A stretch of DNA of 64,000 bases from Bacteroidales bacterium. Lineage in GTDB: Bacteria > Bacteroidota > Bacteroidia > Bacteroidales > P3. The DNA is taken from contig JAFTBM010000034.1 of NCBI GenBank assembly GCA_017455205.1, positions 1 to 64,000 of the forward strand, given 5' to 3'. The notes under the pieces were generated by a model. That model made no database searches and was not told the DNA's origin. It worked only from the letters and a program-made list of their open reading frames with translations. The position numbers and the translations under genes were made by a program. Of the stretch, positions 17,154 through 25,993 are shown in pieces (the stretch's first letter is position 1; every line of letters begins with the position of its first letter).

Positions 17154-19283
17154 CTATTGCAAGGCAATGGTAGCGCGGCGGTTGAGCGCACGGTGGTCAT
17201 CGGTGTCGTTGTCGGCCACAGGCTCGGTGTCGCCCTTCGAGGTGGTGGCGATGGAGCTGGAGGGAGCTCCATGTTTGACGAGCATCTGCTTGACGGCGGT
17301 GGCACGTTGCTGGCCGAGGGTGAGGTTACCCTCGGGCGTGCCAACGTTGTCGGTGTGCCCAGTAACGAGGATCTTCACCGAGGGCGAGGCTTTCATGGCT
17401 TGGCAGAGAGCTAAAATGGTGGAGTTGGCACCTTCGGCAATGATGGGTTCGGTGCTGCCAAAGTCGAAGTGGATGGCCGTGTTTAAGAGGTCAAGGTATT
17501 TGCACAGTTGTGCGGTAGAGACGGTGGCGGCTGCGGCGGTCTTGGGAGTTAAGGTCGAGGCCGATTCACCCGTTTTAGCACGGCGAGCGGCTTTCTGTGC
17601 GGCAAGGGCGGCACGGTAGGCGGCTGCGGTGTTCTCCATACGGGCGGCCTCACTGGCTTCGGTGGCATAGCGGGCAGCTTCGGAAGCGGCTGCTTTCGAG
17701 TTGTCGTCGCCACGCTTTTTGGCGTAGGCAGCAGCCGATTTGGAGAACGATTTGGCACTGGCCGCATAGCTGGCCGCCAAGTTGCCGCGGTAGGCTTTGC
17801 CCGCAGCGTCCTTGGCATCGGTGGTAGCGGGCTTGCTGGCGGCATCCTTGGCCATGGATAGCGCCTCCTCGGCCATTTGGCTGGCGGTAGCCTGGTCGTT
17901 GTAGGCTGGCGAGGCATCGCCGTATTCACCACCATTGCGGGCAATCTCGCTGGTGAGCTTTGCGTTGCGGCTGGCTGCCATAGCGCATTCGAGGCCGTCG
18001 TTGTGGGCAGCATCGGCGTAGAGGGCAGCGTCGGCAGCAGCCTTCTTGGTGAGGTCGGTGGGATTGGCCTCGGAGGCGGTGCTAGCTACGGCAGCATAGG
18101 CACTCGCGATGGCAGCGTAGGCGTTGCGGAAGTGGTCGTAGGACTTGCAGTATTGACCGCTCTTGTGGGCTTGCATGGCATCGGCTGTGTAGGCACGTGC
18201 ATCAAGTACGGCATCCTGTGCGGCGCGGCTCTTGACCTCGTTGGCTGCACGATTGACCTCCTCAAGGTCGGCTTCGATGTTGGCTACGGCTTGCTTGAGC
18301 TGCGGGTCGTTCATGCGGCGGGCGTTGCAACGGGCAGTGCGTGCGGCGGCTTCGTCGTCGGTATTGTTTTCGTAGGAGGTCAATTGCGGTGTGCTGACAA
18401 CTTCCTCGGCGGGAGCATGGCAGTTCCAACCGAATTGGATGCCCAGTTTGACACCTGCGTTGATTAGGCGGAGCTCTTTGATTTGGTTGGAGGCCAAGGT
18501 ACCGTTGTAGTCGAGTTTGGAGGCATCGGTGGTGTTGATGGAGAGGAGGGGCTGACGGCTGACGCTATCAAGCATGTCGGTCAGGCTGTAGCCGCCATAG
18601 ATGCCGAGGTAGAGGCTCCAGTGGTTGCTCATGGCGTAGGTGAAGCCGAGGTCGGCGATGACGCTGACACCCAGTTGGCGCAGCTTGAAGTCGCTCTCGA
18701 AGTCGGCATCGTAGGCGCGGAAGCCGTGGTTGGGGAGGTCGGCGATGGTGTAGCTTAAAGGGGTGCCATTGAGGTAGAATTGCCCTGTGTTGTCGTAGGT
18801 ACCTTCATCGGCGGTGTATTTTCCGCTGATGGGAAGGTCGAGGCGAGCACCTGCACCGAGCAGGAAACTCCATCGCTGACCGATGGGGGCGCGCCAGTAG
18901 AGCTCGACGGGAACGCCGAGGTGGTAGAGTGTCTGCACTTCGTTCCACTGGGTGTAGCGGGTGGTGAGGTCGTAGGTGAGGTTAGTGTTGTCGCTATGGG
19001 TGAGGCCAGTCGTGGTCTCGGCGAAGTCGTAGAGTGTGGAAGCTTTCGATTGGAGGAACTGGGCACCGAGGCCGATTCCAAAATGCTTGCCGAAGAAGTG
19101 GGTGTAGCGCAGCTCACCCATGAAGCCGTTGTTCAAGGTGGCTGTGCCTTTGTCGGGGCTGTAGAGCAAGGTTTGCATGCCATAGCCGCCACCTATACCT
19201 ATATAGTTGCTTTTCTGGTTGGGCTGTGCCGCGAGGCCGAAGGCCGCCACGAGCAGGCTGCACAGAATGATTGTCCGTTTCAT
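17154..19283 (-). CDS. OmpA-family outer-membrane protein with alanine-rich central region
   Basis: A 709-residue protein with a signal peptide (MKRTIILCSLLVAAFGLAA, 1-19) and an N-terminal beta-barrel-like domain (about 20-265; IGIGGGYGMQTLL, GIGLGAQFL, strands with Tyr/Asn). A long Ala-rich helical region (about 310-580) follows with many AAYAA/KAA runs, then a C-terminal OmpA peptidoglycan-binding domain (HFDFGSTEPII, GHTDNVGTPEGN, QQRATAVKQML, LNRRATI). It probably links the outer membrane to the wall. The ATG at 19283 is chosen because it opens the signal peptide; 13 further upstream codons are possible but not signal-like. It lies 35 bases after the T9SS protein gene and probably shares its transcript. 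Confidence 0.85.
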   Translation of the reverse strand: MKRTIILCSLLVAAFGLAAQPNQKSNYIGIGGGYGMQTLLYSPDKGTATLNNGFMGELRYTHFFGKHFGIGLGAQFLQSKASTLYDFAETTTGLTHSDNTNLTYDLTTRYTQWNEVQTLYHLGVPVELYWRAPIGQRWSFLLGAGARLDLPISGKYTADEGTYDNTGQFYLNGTPLSYTIADLPNHGFRAYDADFESDFKLRQLGVSVIADLGFTYAMSNHWSLYLGIYGGYSLTDMLDSVSRQPLLSINTTDASKLDYNGTLASNQIKELRLINAGVKLGIQFGWNCHAPAEEVVSTPQLTSYENNTDDEAAARTARCNARRMNDPQLKQAVANIEADLEEVNRAANEVKSRAAQDAVLDARAYTADAMQAHKSGQYCKSYDHFRNAYAAIASAYAAVASTASEANPTDLTKKAAADAALYADAAHNDGLECAMAASRNAKLTSEIARNGGEYGDASPAYNDQATASQMAEEALSMAKDAASKPATTDAKDAAGKAYRGNLAASYAASAKSFSKSAAAYAKKRGDDNSKAAASEAARYATEASEAARMENTAAAYRAALAAQKAARRAKTGESASTLTPKTAAAATVSTAQLCKYLDLLNTAIHFDFGSTEPIIAEGANSTILALCQAMKASPSVKILVTGHTDNVGTPEGNLTLGQQRATAVKQMLVKHGAPSSSIATTSKGDTEPVADNDTDDHRALNRRATIALQ

Positions 19284-19318
19284 AGTTCTGTCGCTGTTTG
19301 GTGTTATTCTTGTGCTTT

Positions 19319-22300
19319 TCATTGCTTGATGATGCGTGTAGTGATACCGTCGATGCTAACGATGTAGTGTCCCGCTTGGTAGCCTTCGAGGTTGATGCTG
19401 GCGGTGTTGCCTTCGAAGGTGGTGTTGAGGATGGGCAACCCCATGATGCTCATCACCTGGATGGTGTGGATGGGCATTTGCGAACCCTCTATGCGGATGC
19501 TGACTTGGTCGGTGGTTGGGTTGGGGTAGGTGCTGACGGCGGGTTGCAGGTCGCTGTCGTTGGAGAGCAGGGTGGCCATATCGTCCTGCCTGCATGTGGC
19601 AGTGGCGATACCGTTCATGCGAGCGGTTACGTGGTATTCACCCGTCAGACCACCCGCCTCTTGATAGTAGTGGAGGTTGGCTCCTGGGATGGCCACGCCG
19701 TTGTGATACCACTGGATGTCGGTGAAGCACTGGCAGGTGTCGACCAGCGCGATGACATCGGAGAAGAGGGGCATGGTGTAGGTGCGGGGCAGGTTGACGT
19801 GGAGTGTAACGCTGATGGGATAGCTCTCGTTGTTGGGGAATTGGCTGTCGCGGAAGCGGAGGGTAGCAGTGTAGTCGCCCGACTCAGCGGTGGCGGGAAT
19901 GTCTACGAGGAGGATACCAGGAGTGGCGGGGTTGAGGGCTATCCAGCCTGTATTGACGAAGTGCTGGTTGGCGATGGCATCGGGACTGAAGGTGATGCTG
20001 TACTGGTCGGGGGTGCCAGATTGGAGGTAGTAGTGGATGGTGTCACTCCCTGTGCAGTAGCCGAAGGCTTGGAGGGAGATGCCGTTGTCGGCGGTGGCGC
20101 GGTCGAGAGCAATGGAGTCCACGATGCTGCCTGCTGTGGTCAGTACTGCACTGGTGGGGGAGAGCGTGTAGTTGGTGGCTGCAGTGCCGACCAGCGAGAA
20201 TTGGGCGGTGATGGTCTTGCCAGTACCCGTCTGTGCATCGTTGTAGTGTGCCGTGGCGTTGAGCGTTACGTTGTCGCTTCCAAGGATGCCTGTCAGTGCG
20301 CCATTGTCGGTGAGCTGGACGTTGGTGGTGCCATCGTTCACCTTGGAGGTGTTGAAGGATAGGTTGGCGAGGTTGACCGAGGCTGGTGCCGTTGTGATGG
20401 TGAGGGTGGTGGTGGGGTTCAGCAGGTGGTAATTGGTGTCGAGCGGAATGGCAAGCACGGTGTAGCGTCCTGCATTCAAGGCGTAGATGTTGGTGTCGTT
20501 GTGGGAGTTGATGAAGACGATGTTGGCGTTGATGCTGTTGCTGTCGTCGTCCTTGTAGGAGGCGCTGATGCGGGTGATTGGGGCTGCGGTGTAGGCAGCG
20601 GTGCTGTCGCTTCCGTGCCAGACCACGTTGCGCGGGTTGACTTGGTAGCCAGCGTAGACGCGAGTGTTGATGGGCTGCATGGTGTAGGGTGCATCAATCC
20701 AGCCAGTGAAGGTGTGGCCTTTGCGGGTGGGAGCGGCAGGGAGCGTTACTATCTGGGTGTAGAAGAGGGAGTCGGTCAGCGTGCTGTCGCCACTGGCGAA
20801 GACGCCGCCTCGGGCATCCCAAGTGAGGGCATATTTGTTGAGTGCGTAGTAGAGGTCTACCACCATGCTGTCGCGTGTGATGAGTGCCGTCGGGGGATTG
20901 CCTGGGTCAGTGCAGTGGCGGCCGAGGTAGTGGTTGACCGTCAGTTGGGCGAGGCTATTCTTGGGGGCAATCATCATGGCACTGTCTCTCACCGTGGTGT
21001 CGCCTGCCAGGCCGATGAGGTGATGGCGCAGGAGGTAGCGGTATTCCGCCGTGGTGTCCACCACGTGCCATTGGGCGTAGAGGGTGGTATCCTGCGTGAG
21101 TTCATCGTCGGTGGCATTCCAAATGTTGGTGAACAGCGAATCGGTGTGCCATGCGATGAAGACGGTGTCGGTGCCAGGGTAGCGCGGCGAGTCGAGCAGC
21201 GGACGTATGCGGCCGTCGGGCTCGTTGTAGACGATGGTAGTGTCGTGGTGGAGGCAATCATAGTTGACGTACAGCACTTGGTGTCCAGCCACCACCTGTT
21301 TGGGGTAGATGGCCTTGTCGGCGGCATCGGGATTGTCTATGAAGGTGTGGTTAGGAGCAAGGTAGGAGGGGTAGGTGCGGGTGAATTTTCCACCCGTGAG
21401 GGTGATGGGTGCACCGCTATCGGGCGTCAGGGCGACGTAGCGACCGCTATTGATGGTGGTGGCATGGTCGGCAGGCTGCACTGAACCCACCGAGTCGAGC
21501 CCTTGCAGCACGAGGGCTGCTGCACTTGAGGCCGACCCGATGATGCTCCCCACCACGCCGCCTTCTACCACCACTTGCCCCTCGCTATGGATGACGTAGA
21601 GGCCACCGAGCAGCTGGTTGCCCGCGAGCTCCAGCACGGTCGGGTTGGCTATGGTGTCGTCCATGCCAGCGGCCATCGTGCGGGCGAGGTAGACGGTGTC
21701 GGCATCGGCAGCAGCGAGCTTTATGGTGCGGCGGTAGGTGCGCAGGTTGCCCGCCTTGGAGTAGGCGTAGGCGTTGACGGGAACGGCATAGGAGGCCATA
21801 TCGCTCGTCACGGTGTTCTCGGTGGTTACGAATTTGCCCGTGCTGCCTTCGACGATGGAAACGCCGTGCAGTCCACCGGTGAAGACCACGCCATCGGCCA
21901 TCACCGACCCTTCATCGCGTATCACCACCACGGCCACGCCAGGATTGGTTGTGGCGAGGATGCTTGCGGAGGCCACGATTGCCGAGCGGCCTTCGAGGCG
22001 TGCCACGCCTGCAGCCGAAGTGGCGTGTGTGCCCGAGAGGAGCAGCACACCCGAGTGCAGGCTGAAGAGGTAGCCGCTGCTGGCCGAGGGGGTGGTGATG
22101 GCGGACGTGGCACCCGTCCAGTAGACCGTGGCTCCGCTGATGTCCACCATGTCGCCGCCGCACATGTTGGTCAGCGTGTGGCCTCCCTGGCTGATGACCA
22201 CGTTGCGGCTAATTGCCACGCGTTCGCCTACCGTCAGCGGGGCAAGGAAGAAGAGGCTGTCGGCCTGGGCATCAGCGATGCCTGCCGCAAGTGAGGCATA

Positions 22301-22813
22301 GAGGGTCTGATGGTTGTCGCGCAGCACGGGGGTGGGGGGCATCAGCATGTGGAGGCCGACGGTCATCGGAAGCCGTCCGTTGTCGAGCGTATCTCCAGTG
22401 GCGATGCCATCGAAGAGGTGGGCGGGGCGCACTATGCCGAGGTCGCGGCTGCTCACATCGCCCAAGGCGTAGTAGTGGCCATGGGCATCCTTGACCATGA
22501 TAAACGAGGTGGCGAAAGTGGCACTATCCACTATGCCAGCAAATCCGCTGCCGTCGGCCGAGCGGACGAGGTCGGAGTAGACTGGCAAGGTGTCGAACCG
22601 AGCTGCCGCCCCACCATACAGGCCGCTCAGGTGAGCCGAATCGGCAAAGTAGTCTGCCCCCAATGTGGCCGCACAAATGCGGGCGCTGGTGAGCGTCGCG
22701 TTCTCGAAGGTCTGCACCGTTATCACCACGTGTTTGGGCTGGGCACAGAGGCTGCCCACTGCCAGCATCGCTGTCAGCAGCATAGCCGTTGCTTTCAATC
22801 GTTGTGTCTTCAT
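19319..22813 (-). CDS. Large secreted T9SS cargo protein with InlB-type and MBG-like repeats
   Basis: A 1164-residue protein beginning with a signal peptide (MKTQRLKATAMLLTAMLAVG, then LCAQ). The N-terminal half has a right-handed beta-helix character (IAAEGYA-free, repetitive VxxGxxxx strands). The middle shows Listeria-Bacteroides (InlB B) repeats (GHTFTGWIDAPY; TLYAQWHVVD) and YDG/MBG-like segments (YTLSPTSAVLTTAG). The C-terminus is a type A T9SS sorting signal (STYPNPTTDQVSIRIEG, then GHYIVSIDG and a basic ITTRIIKQ end). It should be exported through the Sec system and T9SS to the cell surface. The ATG at 22813 is preferred over a frame start 21 codons upstream because it opens the signal peptide. 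Confidence 0.85.
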   Translation of the reverse strand: MKTQRLKATAMLLTAMLAVGSLCAQPKHVVITVQTFENATLTSARICAATLGADYFADSAHLSGLYGGAAARFDTLPVYSDLVRSADGSGFAGIVDSATFATSFIMVKDAHGHYYALGDVSSRDLGIVRPAHLFDGIATGDTLDNGRLPMTVGLHMLMPPTPVLRDNHQTLYASLAAGIADAQADSLFFLAPLTVGERVAISRNVVISQGGHTLTNMCGGDMVDISGATVYWTGATSAITTPSASSGYLFSLHSGVLLLSGTHATSAAGVARLEGRSAIVASASILATTNPGVAVVVIRDEGSVMADGVVFTGGLHGVSIVEGSTGKFVTTENTVTSDMASYAVPVNAYAYSKAGNLRTYRRTIKLAAADADTVYLARTMAAGMDDTIANPTVLELAGNQLLGGLYVIHSEGQVVVEGGVVGSIIGSASSAAALVLQGLDSVGSVQPADHATTINSGRYVALTPDSGAPITLTGGKFTRTYPSYLAPNHTFIDNPDAADKAIYPKQVVAGHQVLYVNYDCLHHDTTIVYNEPDGRIRPLLDSPRYPGTDTVFIAWHTDSLFTNIWNATDDELTQDTTLYAQWHVVDTTAEYRYLLRHHLIGLAGDTTVRDSAMMIAPKNSLAQLTVNHYLGRHCTDPGNPPTALITRDSMVVDLYYALNKYALTWDARGGVFASGDSTLTDSLFYTQIVTLPAAPTRKGHTFTGWIDAPYTMQPINTRVYAGYQVNPRNVVWHGSDSTAAYTAAPITRISASYKDDDSNSINANIVFINSHNDTNIYALNAGRYTVLAIPLDTNYHLLNPTTTLTITTAPASVNLANLSFNTSKVNDGTTNVQLTDNGALTGILGSDNVTLNATAHYNDAQTGTGKTITAQFSLVGTAATNYTLSPTSAVLTTAGSIVDSIALDRATADNGISLQAFGYCTGSDTIHYYLQSGTPDQYSITFSPDAIANQHFVNTGWIALNPATPGILLVDIPATAESGDYTATLRFRDSQFPNNESYPISVTLHVNLPRTYTMPLFSDVIALVDTCQCFTDIQWYHNGVAIPGANLHYYQEAGGLTGEYHVTARMNGIATATCRQDDMATLLSNDSDLQPAVSTYPNPTTDQVSIRIEGSQMPIHTIQVMSIMGLPILNTTFEGNTASINLEGYQAGHYIVSIDGITTRIIKQ

Positions 22814-23059
22814 GTTATTGTTATTGTTTCCTATTTGCCATTTTTTGCACTCAAGGGGGCATAATTGCCGATGCAATACACGCCCACACGCCTCAGTTAG
22901 CTTTGATGCTCAATGGTTTGCATCAATGTGCCAGCGGTGCGATACATGGCAAATATACGCATTTTTTTTGAATCACGCACCTAATGTGTAAAAAGTGCTG
23001 TTTTGGGCAGTGCCCTGCCTTTGGGTGCGGGGCGAAAACAGGTTGCGATGGGTAGGGAG

Positions 23060-23169
23060 ATGACCCGTGTTTAGTGCGTGCTTGGTCCGTGTATGGTTCG
23101 TGTATGGTCCGACTCCACTCGGAGGTGACACGGACCTGACACGGAGTTGACACGGAGATGACACGGACC
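23060..23169 (-). repeat. Dispersed 11-bp-pitch intergenic repeat, family A copy 2
   Basis: Read on the minus strand it gives ten 11-bp units in phase: four of NNTCCGTGTCA type, the central CCTCCGAGTGG/AGTCGGACCAT, and four of ACACGNACCAN type. The design is the same as at 2444-2564 and 54147-54267. Some right-arm units have drifted (ACACGAACCAT, GCACGCACTAA). Confidence 0.85.
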
Positions 23170-23251
23170 AAGTCCCTCGGAAAACGGGTCGGAAAACCGC
23201 CGCTACGTCTGCCGCCGACAGTCCATTTTTTTGTGGCGTTTTGATTAATTC

Positions 23252-23283
23252 TTTGCCAAAATAGAAAAAAATGTGTAAATTTG
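23252..23283 (+). promoter_or_regulatory. Promoter of the sensory hydrogenase cluster
   Basis: A -33 TTTG (23252-23255), a 20-bp spacer and a -7 TAAATTTG (23276-23283) match the Bacteroidota consensus. The first start codon lies 26 bases downstream. Confidence 0.75.
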
Positions 23284-23309
23284 CACTCCGTAAACCAATA
23301 ACTTCACAA

Positions 23310-23651
23310 ATGACCTTACAAGAAATTGCCACCCGAATTGGAGCCACCGTGGTGCTCGGTGCAGAGCATCTCGATGAGGAGGTGGAACATGCTTTTGCCT
23401 CCGACCTGATGAGCGATGTGCTTACCCTCAAGGATACCCCGTTGCTTGTTACTGGCCTATGCAATATCCAGACCATCCGCACCTGCGACATGGCCAACCT
23501 GCAGGCTGTGCTTTTTGTGCGCAACAAGCGCCCGTCAGACGACATGATCGAGCTGGCCGAGGACAACGACATGGTGCTCCTCTGCAGCGAGTACTCGATG
23601 TTCAAGACCTGCGGCCTGCTGTGGGATATGGGCATCAAGCCGCTGTATTAG
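23310..23651 (+). CDS. DRTGG-like domain protein of the hydrogenase cluster
   Basis: A 113-residue protein with alternating beta/alpha pattern: IATRIGATVVLGAEHLDEEV, then FASDLMSDVLT, then LLVTGLCNIQTIRTCDM, then AVLFVRNKRPSDDMIELA, then SEYSMFKTCGLLW. This fits the small DRTGG-type domain proteins that accompany sensory [FeFe]-hydrogenase genes; the ligand is not established. The ATG at 23310 is chosen because a longer frame (from 23271) would start within the promoter. It is the first gene of the cluster; the next follows after 34 bases filled by AATTGAGAATTG-type repeats. Confidence 0.75.
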   Translation: MTLQEIATRIGATVVLGAEHLDEEVEHAFASDLMSDVLTLKDTPLLVTGLCNIQTIRTCDMANLQAVLFVRNKRPSDDMIELAEDNDMVLLCSEYSMFKTCGLLWDMGIKPLY

Positions 23652-23682
23652 TTGAAAATTGAGAATTGAAAATTGAGAATTT
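23652..23682. repeat. Short tandem AATTGAGAATTG-type repeat (family C)
   Basis: GTTGAAAATTGAGAATTG is repeated in slightly varied form in the gap between two genes. It begins at the last base of the stop codon of the upstream gene. Similar runs occur at 24094-24127, 24528-24541, 24594-24630, 31113-31216 and 31600-31680. Confidence 0.7.
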
Positions 23683-23685
23683 AAT

Positions 23686-24096
23686 ATGCATCAGGAATAT
23701 ACAGTCGTTGAGGGCGACTTTGTCAATGCCGGCAAGGCGTCGAGTTCGGTCAAGAAGACCTTGAAGCAGCTGAACGTGAACCCGCAGGTGGTGAAGCGAG
23801 TGGTGGTGGCTCTCTACGAGGCCGAGGTGAACGCCATTGCCCATGCCTACGGCGGCAAGGTGCTGGTCGACATAGACGCGGACAAAATCAAGATGGTGGT
23901 GGCCGACAAGGGGCCGGGCATCCCCGACATCGCGCTGGCGATGCAGGAGGGCTATTCCACCGCTCGGCCCGAAGTGCGCGACATGGGCTTCGGTGCTGGC
24001 ATGGGGTTGCCCAATATGCAGAAGAACGTGGACAAGCTGAACGTAACCTCCGAAGTGGGGGTAGGTACAACGGTGGAGATGGAGGTGGCATTCTAA
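23686..24096 (+). CDS. Anti-sigma-factor-type histidine-kinase-like ATPase
   Basis: A 136-residue GHKL ATPase domain protein of the RsbW/SpoIIAB class. The N box is in LYEAEVNAIAHAYGG, the G1 box is DKGPGIPDI, and the G2 box is GFGAGMGLPNMQ. The tail ends with strands VTSEVGVGTTVEMEV. It has no sensor or phospho-acceptor domain. In sensory [FeFe]-hydrogenase clusters such an ATPase is commonly found beside the hydrogenase and is thought to pass a redox or H2 signal to a partner; that role is inference. It probably belongs to the operon starting at 23252. Confidence 0.85.
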   Translation: MHQEYTVVEGDFVNAGKASSSVKKTLKQLNVNPQVVKRVVVALYEAEVNAIAHAYGGKVLVDIDADKIKMVVADKGPGIPDIALAMQEGYSTARPEVRDMGFGAGMGLPNMQKNVDKLNVTSEVGVGTTVEMEVAF

Positions 24097-24127
24097 TTGA
24101 GAATTGAGAGTTGAGAATTGAGAATTA
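24094..24127. repeat. Family C repeat run, 5' side of the four-helix-bundle gene
   Basis: TAATTGAGAATTGAGAGTTGAGAATTGAGAATT-type sequence (three to four units) starts inside the stop codon TAA of the ATPase gene. It is directly followed by GGCTGACGCGGTTG, which also flanks the minisatellite element at 31.2-31.6 kb. Confidence 0.65.
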
Positions 24128-24174
24128 TGGCTGACGCGGTTGTCTAACAGGCATTACAAGTTACATAATGTGAT

Positions 24175-24522
24175 ATGGCTGGAGCAATTCAAGGCAAGAG
24201 CAGGGATTTTGCAATTAGGATAGTTAATTGCTACAAGTATCTCACAGATCAACAAAAAGAGTGGGTGCTGTCCAAGCAATTGCTGCGGAGCGGGACAAGC
24301 ATTGGTGCCAACACAAGGGAGGGCAGGAATGCCCAGTCCAGGATGGACTTTCTAAATAAGTTGAATGTAGCACTCAAGGAGGCTGACGAGACAGCGTATT
24401 GGCTCGACATCATCCATGCAACAGGATATATAGATGATGCGATGTACGAATCACTGGAAACTGACTGCAATGAGCTGATTGCACTATTGGTCAGTATTGT
24501 CAAGAAACTGAAAGAACAGTAG
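24175..24522 (+). CDS. Four-helix-bundle protein (23S rRNA intervening-sequence protein family)
   Basis: A 115-residue, all-helical protein with the family hallmarks: FAIRIVNCYKYL near the start, LSKQLLRSGTSIGANTREG, FLNKLNVALKEADETAYWL, and the ending LIALLVSIVKKLKEQ. Such proteins were first described from 23S rRNA intervening sequences and are widespread as stand-alone genes in Bacteroidota; they form pentamers of unknown function. Here it lies between the anti-sigma-type ATPase and the hydrogenase gene, with family C repeats on both sides, as if inserted into the cluster. Confidence 0.9.
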   Translation: MAGAIQGKSRDFAIRIVNCYKYLTDQQKEWVLSKQLLRSGTSIGANTREGRNAQSRMDFLNKLNVALKEADETAYWLDIIHATGYIDDAMYESLETDCNELIALLVSIVKKLKEQ

Positions 24523-24527
24523 ACCTC

Positions 24528-24630
24528 TAATTCTCAATTTAGCAAGTATGATGGAGATGCAATGTATAGACCGTTGAAAGTAGTGATGGATGCCCAATTC
24601 TCAATTCTCAATTTTCAATTCTCAATTCAA
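24528..24630. repeat. Family C repeat runs, 3' side of the four-helix-bundle gene
   Basis: CTAATTCTCAATTT at 24528-24541 and CAATTCTCAATTCTCAATTT with two further units at 24594-24630 read in the opposite orientation to the run at 24094-24127. The gene is therefore framed by inverted copies. Confidence 0.65.
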
Positions 24631-24631
24631 G

Positions 24632-25993
24632 ATGTTTTATCACGCCCTACAGATTGACGCGCCGCGCTGCATCGGTTGCTCGCGCTGCATGAAGATTTGC
24701 CCCACGGAGGCTGTCCGCATCTTCGGCGGAAAGGCATCCATCCAAGAGCATCGCTGCATCGACTGCGGCAAGTGCTACGAGGTGTGCCCCGCCCAAGCCA
24801 TAGGCATCAAGGACGACGACTTCGAGGCCATCCACCGCTACCCCCATTCGGTGGCGCTGCTGCCGGCGGTCTTCATGGGGCAGTTCCCCGATGAGGTCAG
24901 CGTCTCGCGCGTCTATGCCAGCCTGCAGGAGCTGGGCTTCGCCCATGTGATGGAGGTGGAGAGCGCGGCAATGATCTACGCCGATGCCAAGAACCGCTAT
25001 GCCCACGAGCATCCCGATGTGCGGCCGCTCATCTCGTCGTTCTGCCCCGCCATCGTGCGGCTGATACAGATCAAGTATCCCTCGCTGACGGAGAACGTGA
25101 TGCCCATCAAGGTGCCGCTTGACCTGAGCGCGATGTATGCCGTGGAGGAGCTGGTCAGCCGCGGTATCCCCCGCGAGGAGATTGGTCTTTTCTACATCAC
25201 GCCCTGTGCGGCGAAGATTGCCGCCGTCAAGGCACCGGTGGGCGAGGAGCGGAGCCTCATCGACGGCGTGATCAATATGAACCTGCTCTTCAACCGCGTC
25301 TACAAGCACATCAAGGAGATGGGGAAGAGCCACCAGTATAAGCCCCTCTCGCGCCAGCGCCTCAGTGCCGACGCCATCCTCTCGACGCTGACCAACGGCG
25401 AGCGGCGCATCTGTGCGGCCAAGCGTAGCTATGCTATCGATGGCATTGAGAACGTGATGGACTTCCTCGACAAGCTGGAGAACGACGAGGTGGAGGGCGT
25501 GGAGTTCCTCGAACTGCGGGCTTGCGACCAGTCGTGTGCTGGAGCCCTGCTCTCCTACGACAACCGCTTCCTCTGCGGCGAGCGCATGTATGCCCGCGCC
25601 CGCAAGGCGGCGGAGCGCGAGCGCAACGGCGAGATGCCACGCGACCGCGAGATGGAGAAGTACCGCGACTACTTGATTGACCATTCGCTCGTCGACGAGG
25701 TGCAGCCGCGCTCGATGCTCGTCCTCGATGAAGACCGCGTCAAGGCTTTCGAGAAGATGGAGAAAATTGAGAGAATGAAGACACACCTACCGCAGATTGA
25801 TTGCGGCGTGTGCGGTGCCCCCACGTGCGAGGCTTTTGCCACCGATGTGGTGTGTGGCCGAGCCGACCTGCACCGCTGCGTCTTCTACCGCCTCCACCTC
25901 GAGGCCAAGGGCAAAATGACCCTCGGCGAGGGTCGCTCCAATATGTACTCCGTCTGGGGCGACGACCGCATCAGTGGCGAGATAGATGTCTAA
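24632..25993 (+). CDS. Sensory-type [FeFe]-hydrogenase (large-subunit C-terminal domain, 4Fe-4S)
   Basis: A 453-residue protein with two N-terminal 4Fe-4S motifs (CIGCSRCMKICP from Cys13; CIDCGKCYEVCP). The H-cluster domain follows with modified signatures: SSFCPAIV for L1, YITPCAAKIAAVK for L2, and ELRACDQSCAGALL for L3. All four H-cluster cysteines are kept, but surrounding residues differ from catalytic hydrogenases (no GCxxGGG). A C-terminal cluster domain follows (DCGVCGAPTCEAFA, then Cys in VVCG). This layout fits the putative H2-sensing group associated with DRTGG and anti-sigma-type partners. The ATG at 24632 is chosen because the upstream extension is only repeat sequence. It overlaps the convergent CPBP gene by 4 bases. 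Confidence 0.88.
   Translation: MFYHALQIDAPRCIGCSRCMKICPTEAVRIFGGKASIQEHRCIDCGKCYEVCPAQAIGIKDDDFEAIHRYPHSVALLPAVFMGQFPDEVSVSRVYASLQELGFAHVMEVESAAMIYADAKNRYAHEHPDVRPLISSFCPAIVRLIQIKYPSLTENVMPIKVPLDLSAMYAVEELVSRGIPREEIGLFYITPCAAKIAAVKAPVGEERSLIDGVINMNLLFNRVYKHIKEMGKSHQYKPLSRQRLSADAILSTLTNGERRICAAKRSYAIDGIENVMDFLDKLENDEVEGVEFLELRACDQSCAGALLSYDNRFLCGERMYARARKAAERERNGEMPRDREMEKYRDYLIDHSLVDEVQPRSMLVLDEDRVKAFEKMEKIERMKTHLPQIDCGVCGAPTCEAFATDVVCGRADLHRCVFYRLHLEAKGKMTLGEGRSNMYSVWGDDRISGEIDV

Larger units (their letters stand above)
22814..23309. other. Divergent intergenic region with repeat A2 and operon promoter
   Basis: It separates the minus-strand T9SS gene from the plus-strand hydrogenase cluster. 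It holds repeat copy A2 (23060-23169) and the promoter at 23252-23283. No gene is seen. Confidence 0.7.

Noticed and set aside
20426..21484. Plus-strand frames inside the T9SS protein gene
   Set aside because: They are Gly/Val-rich shadows of the minus-strand gene, which has a signal peptide and sorting tail.
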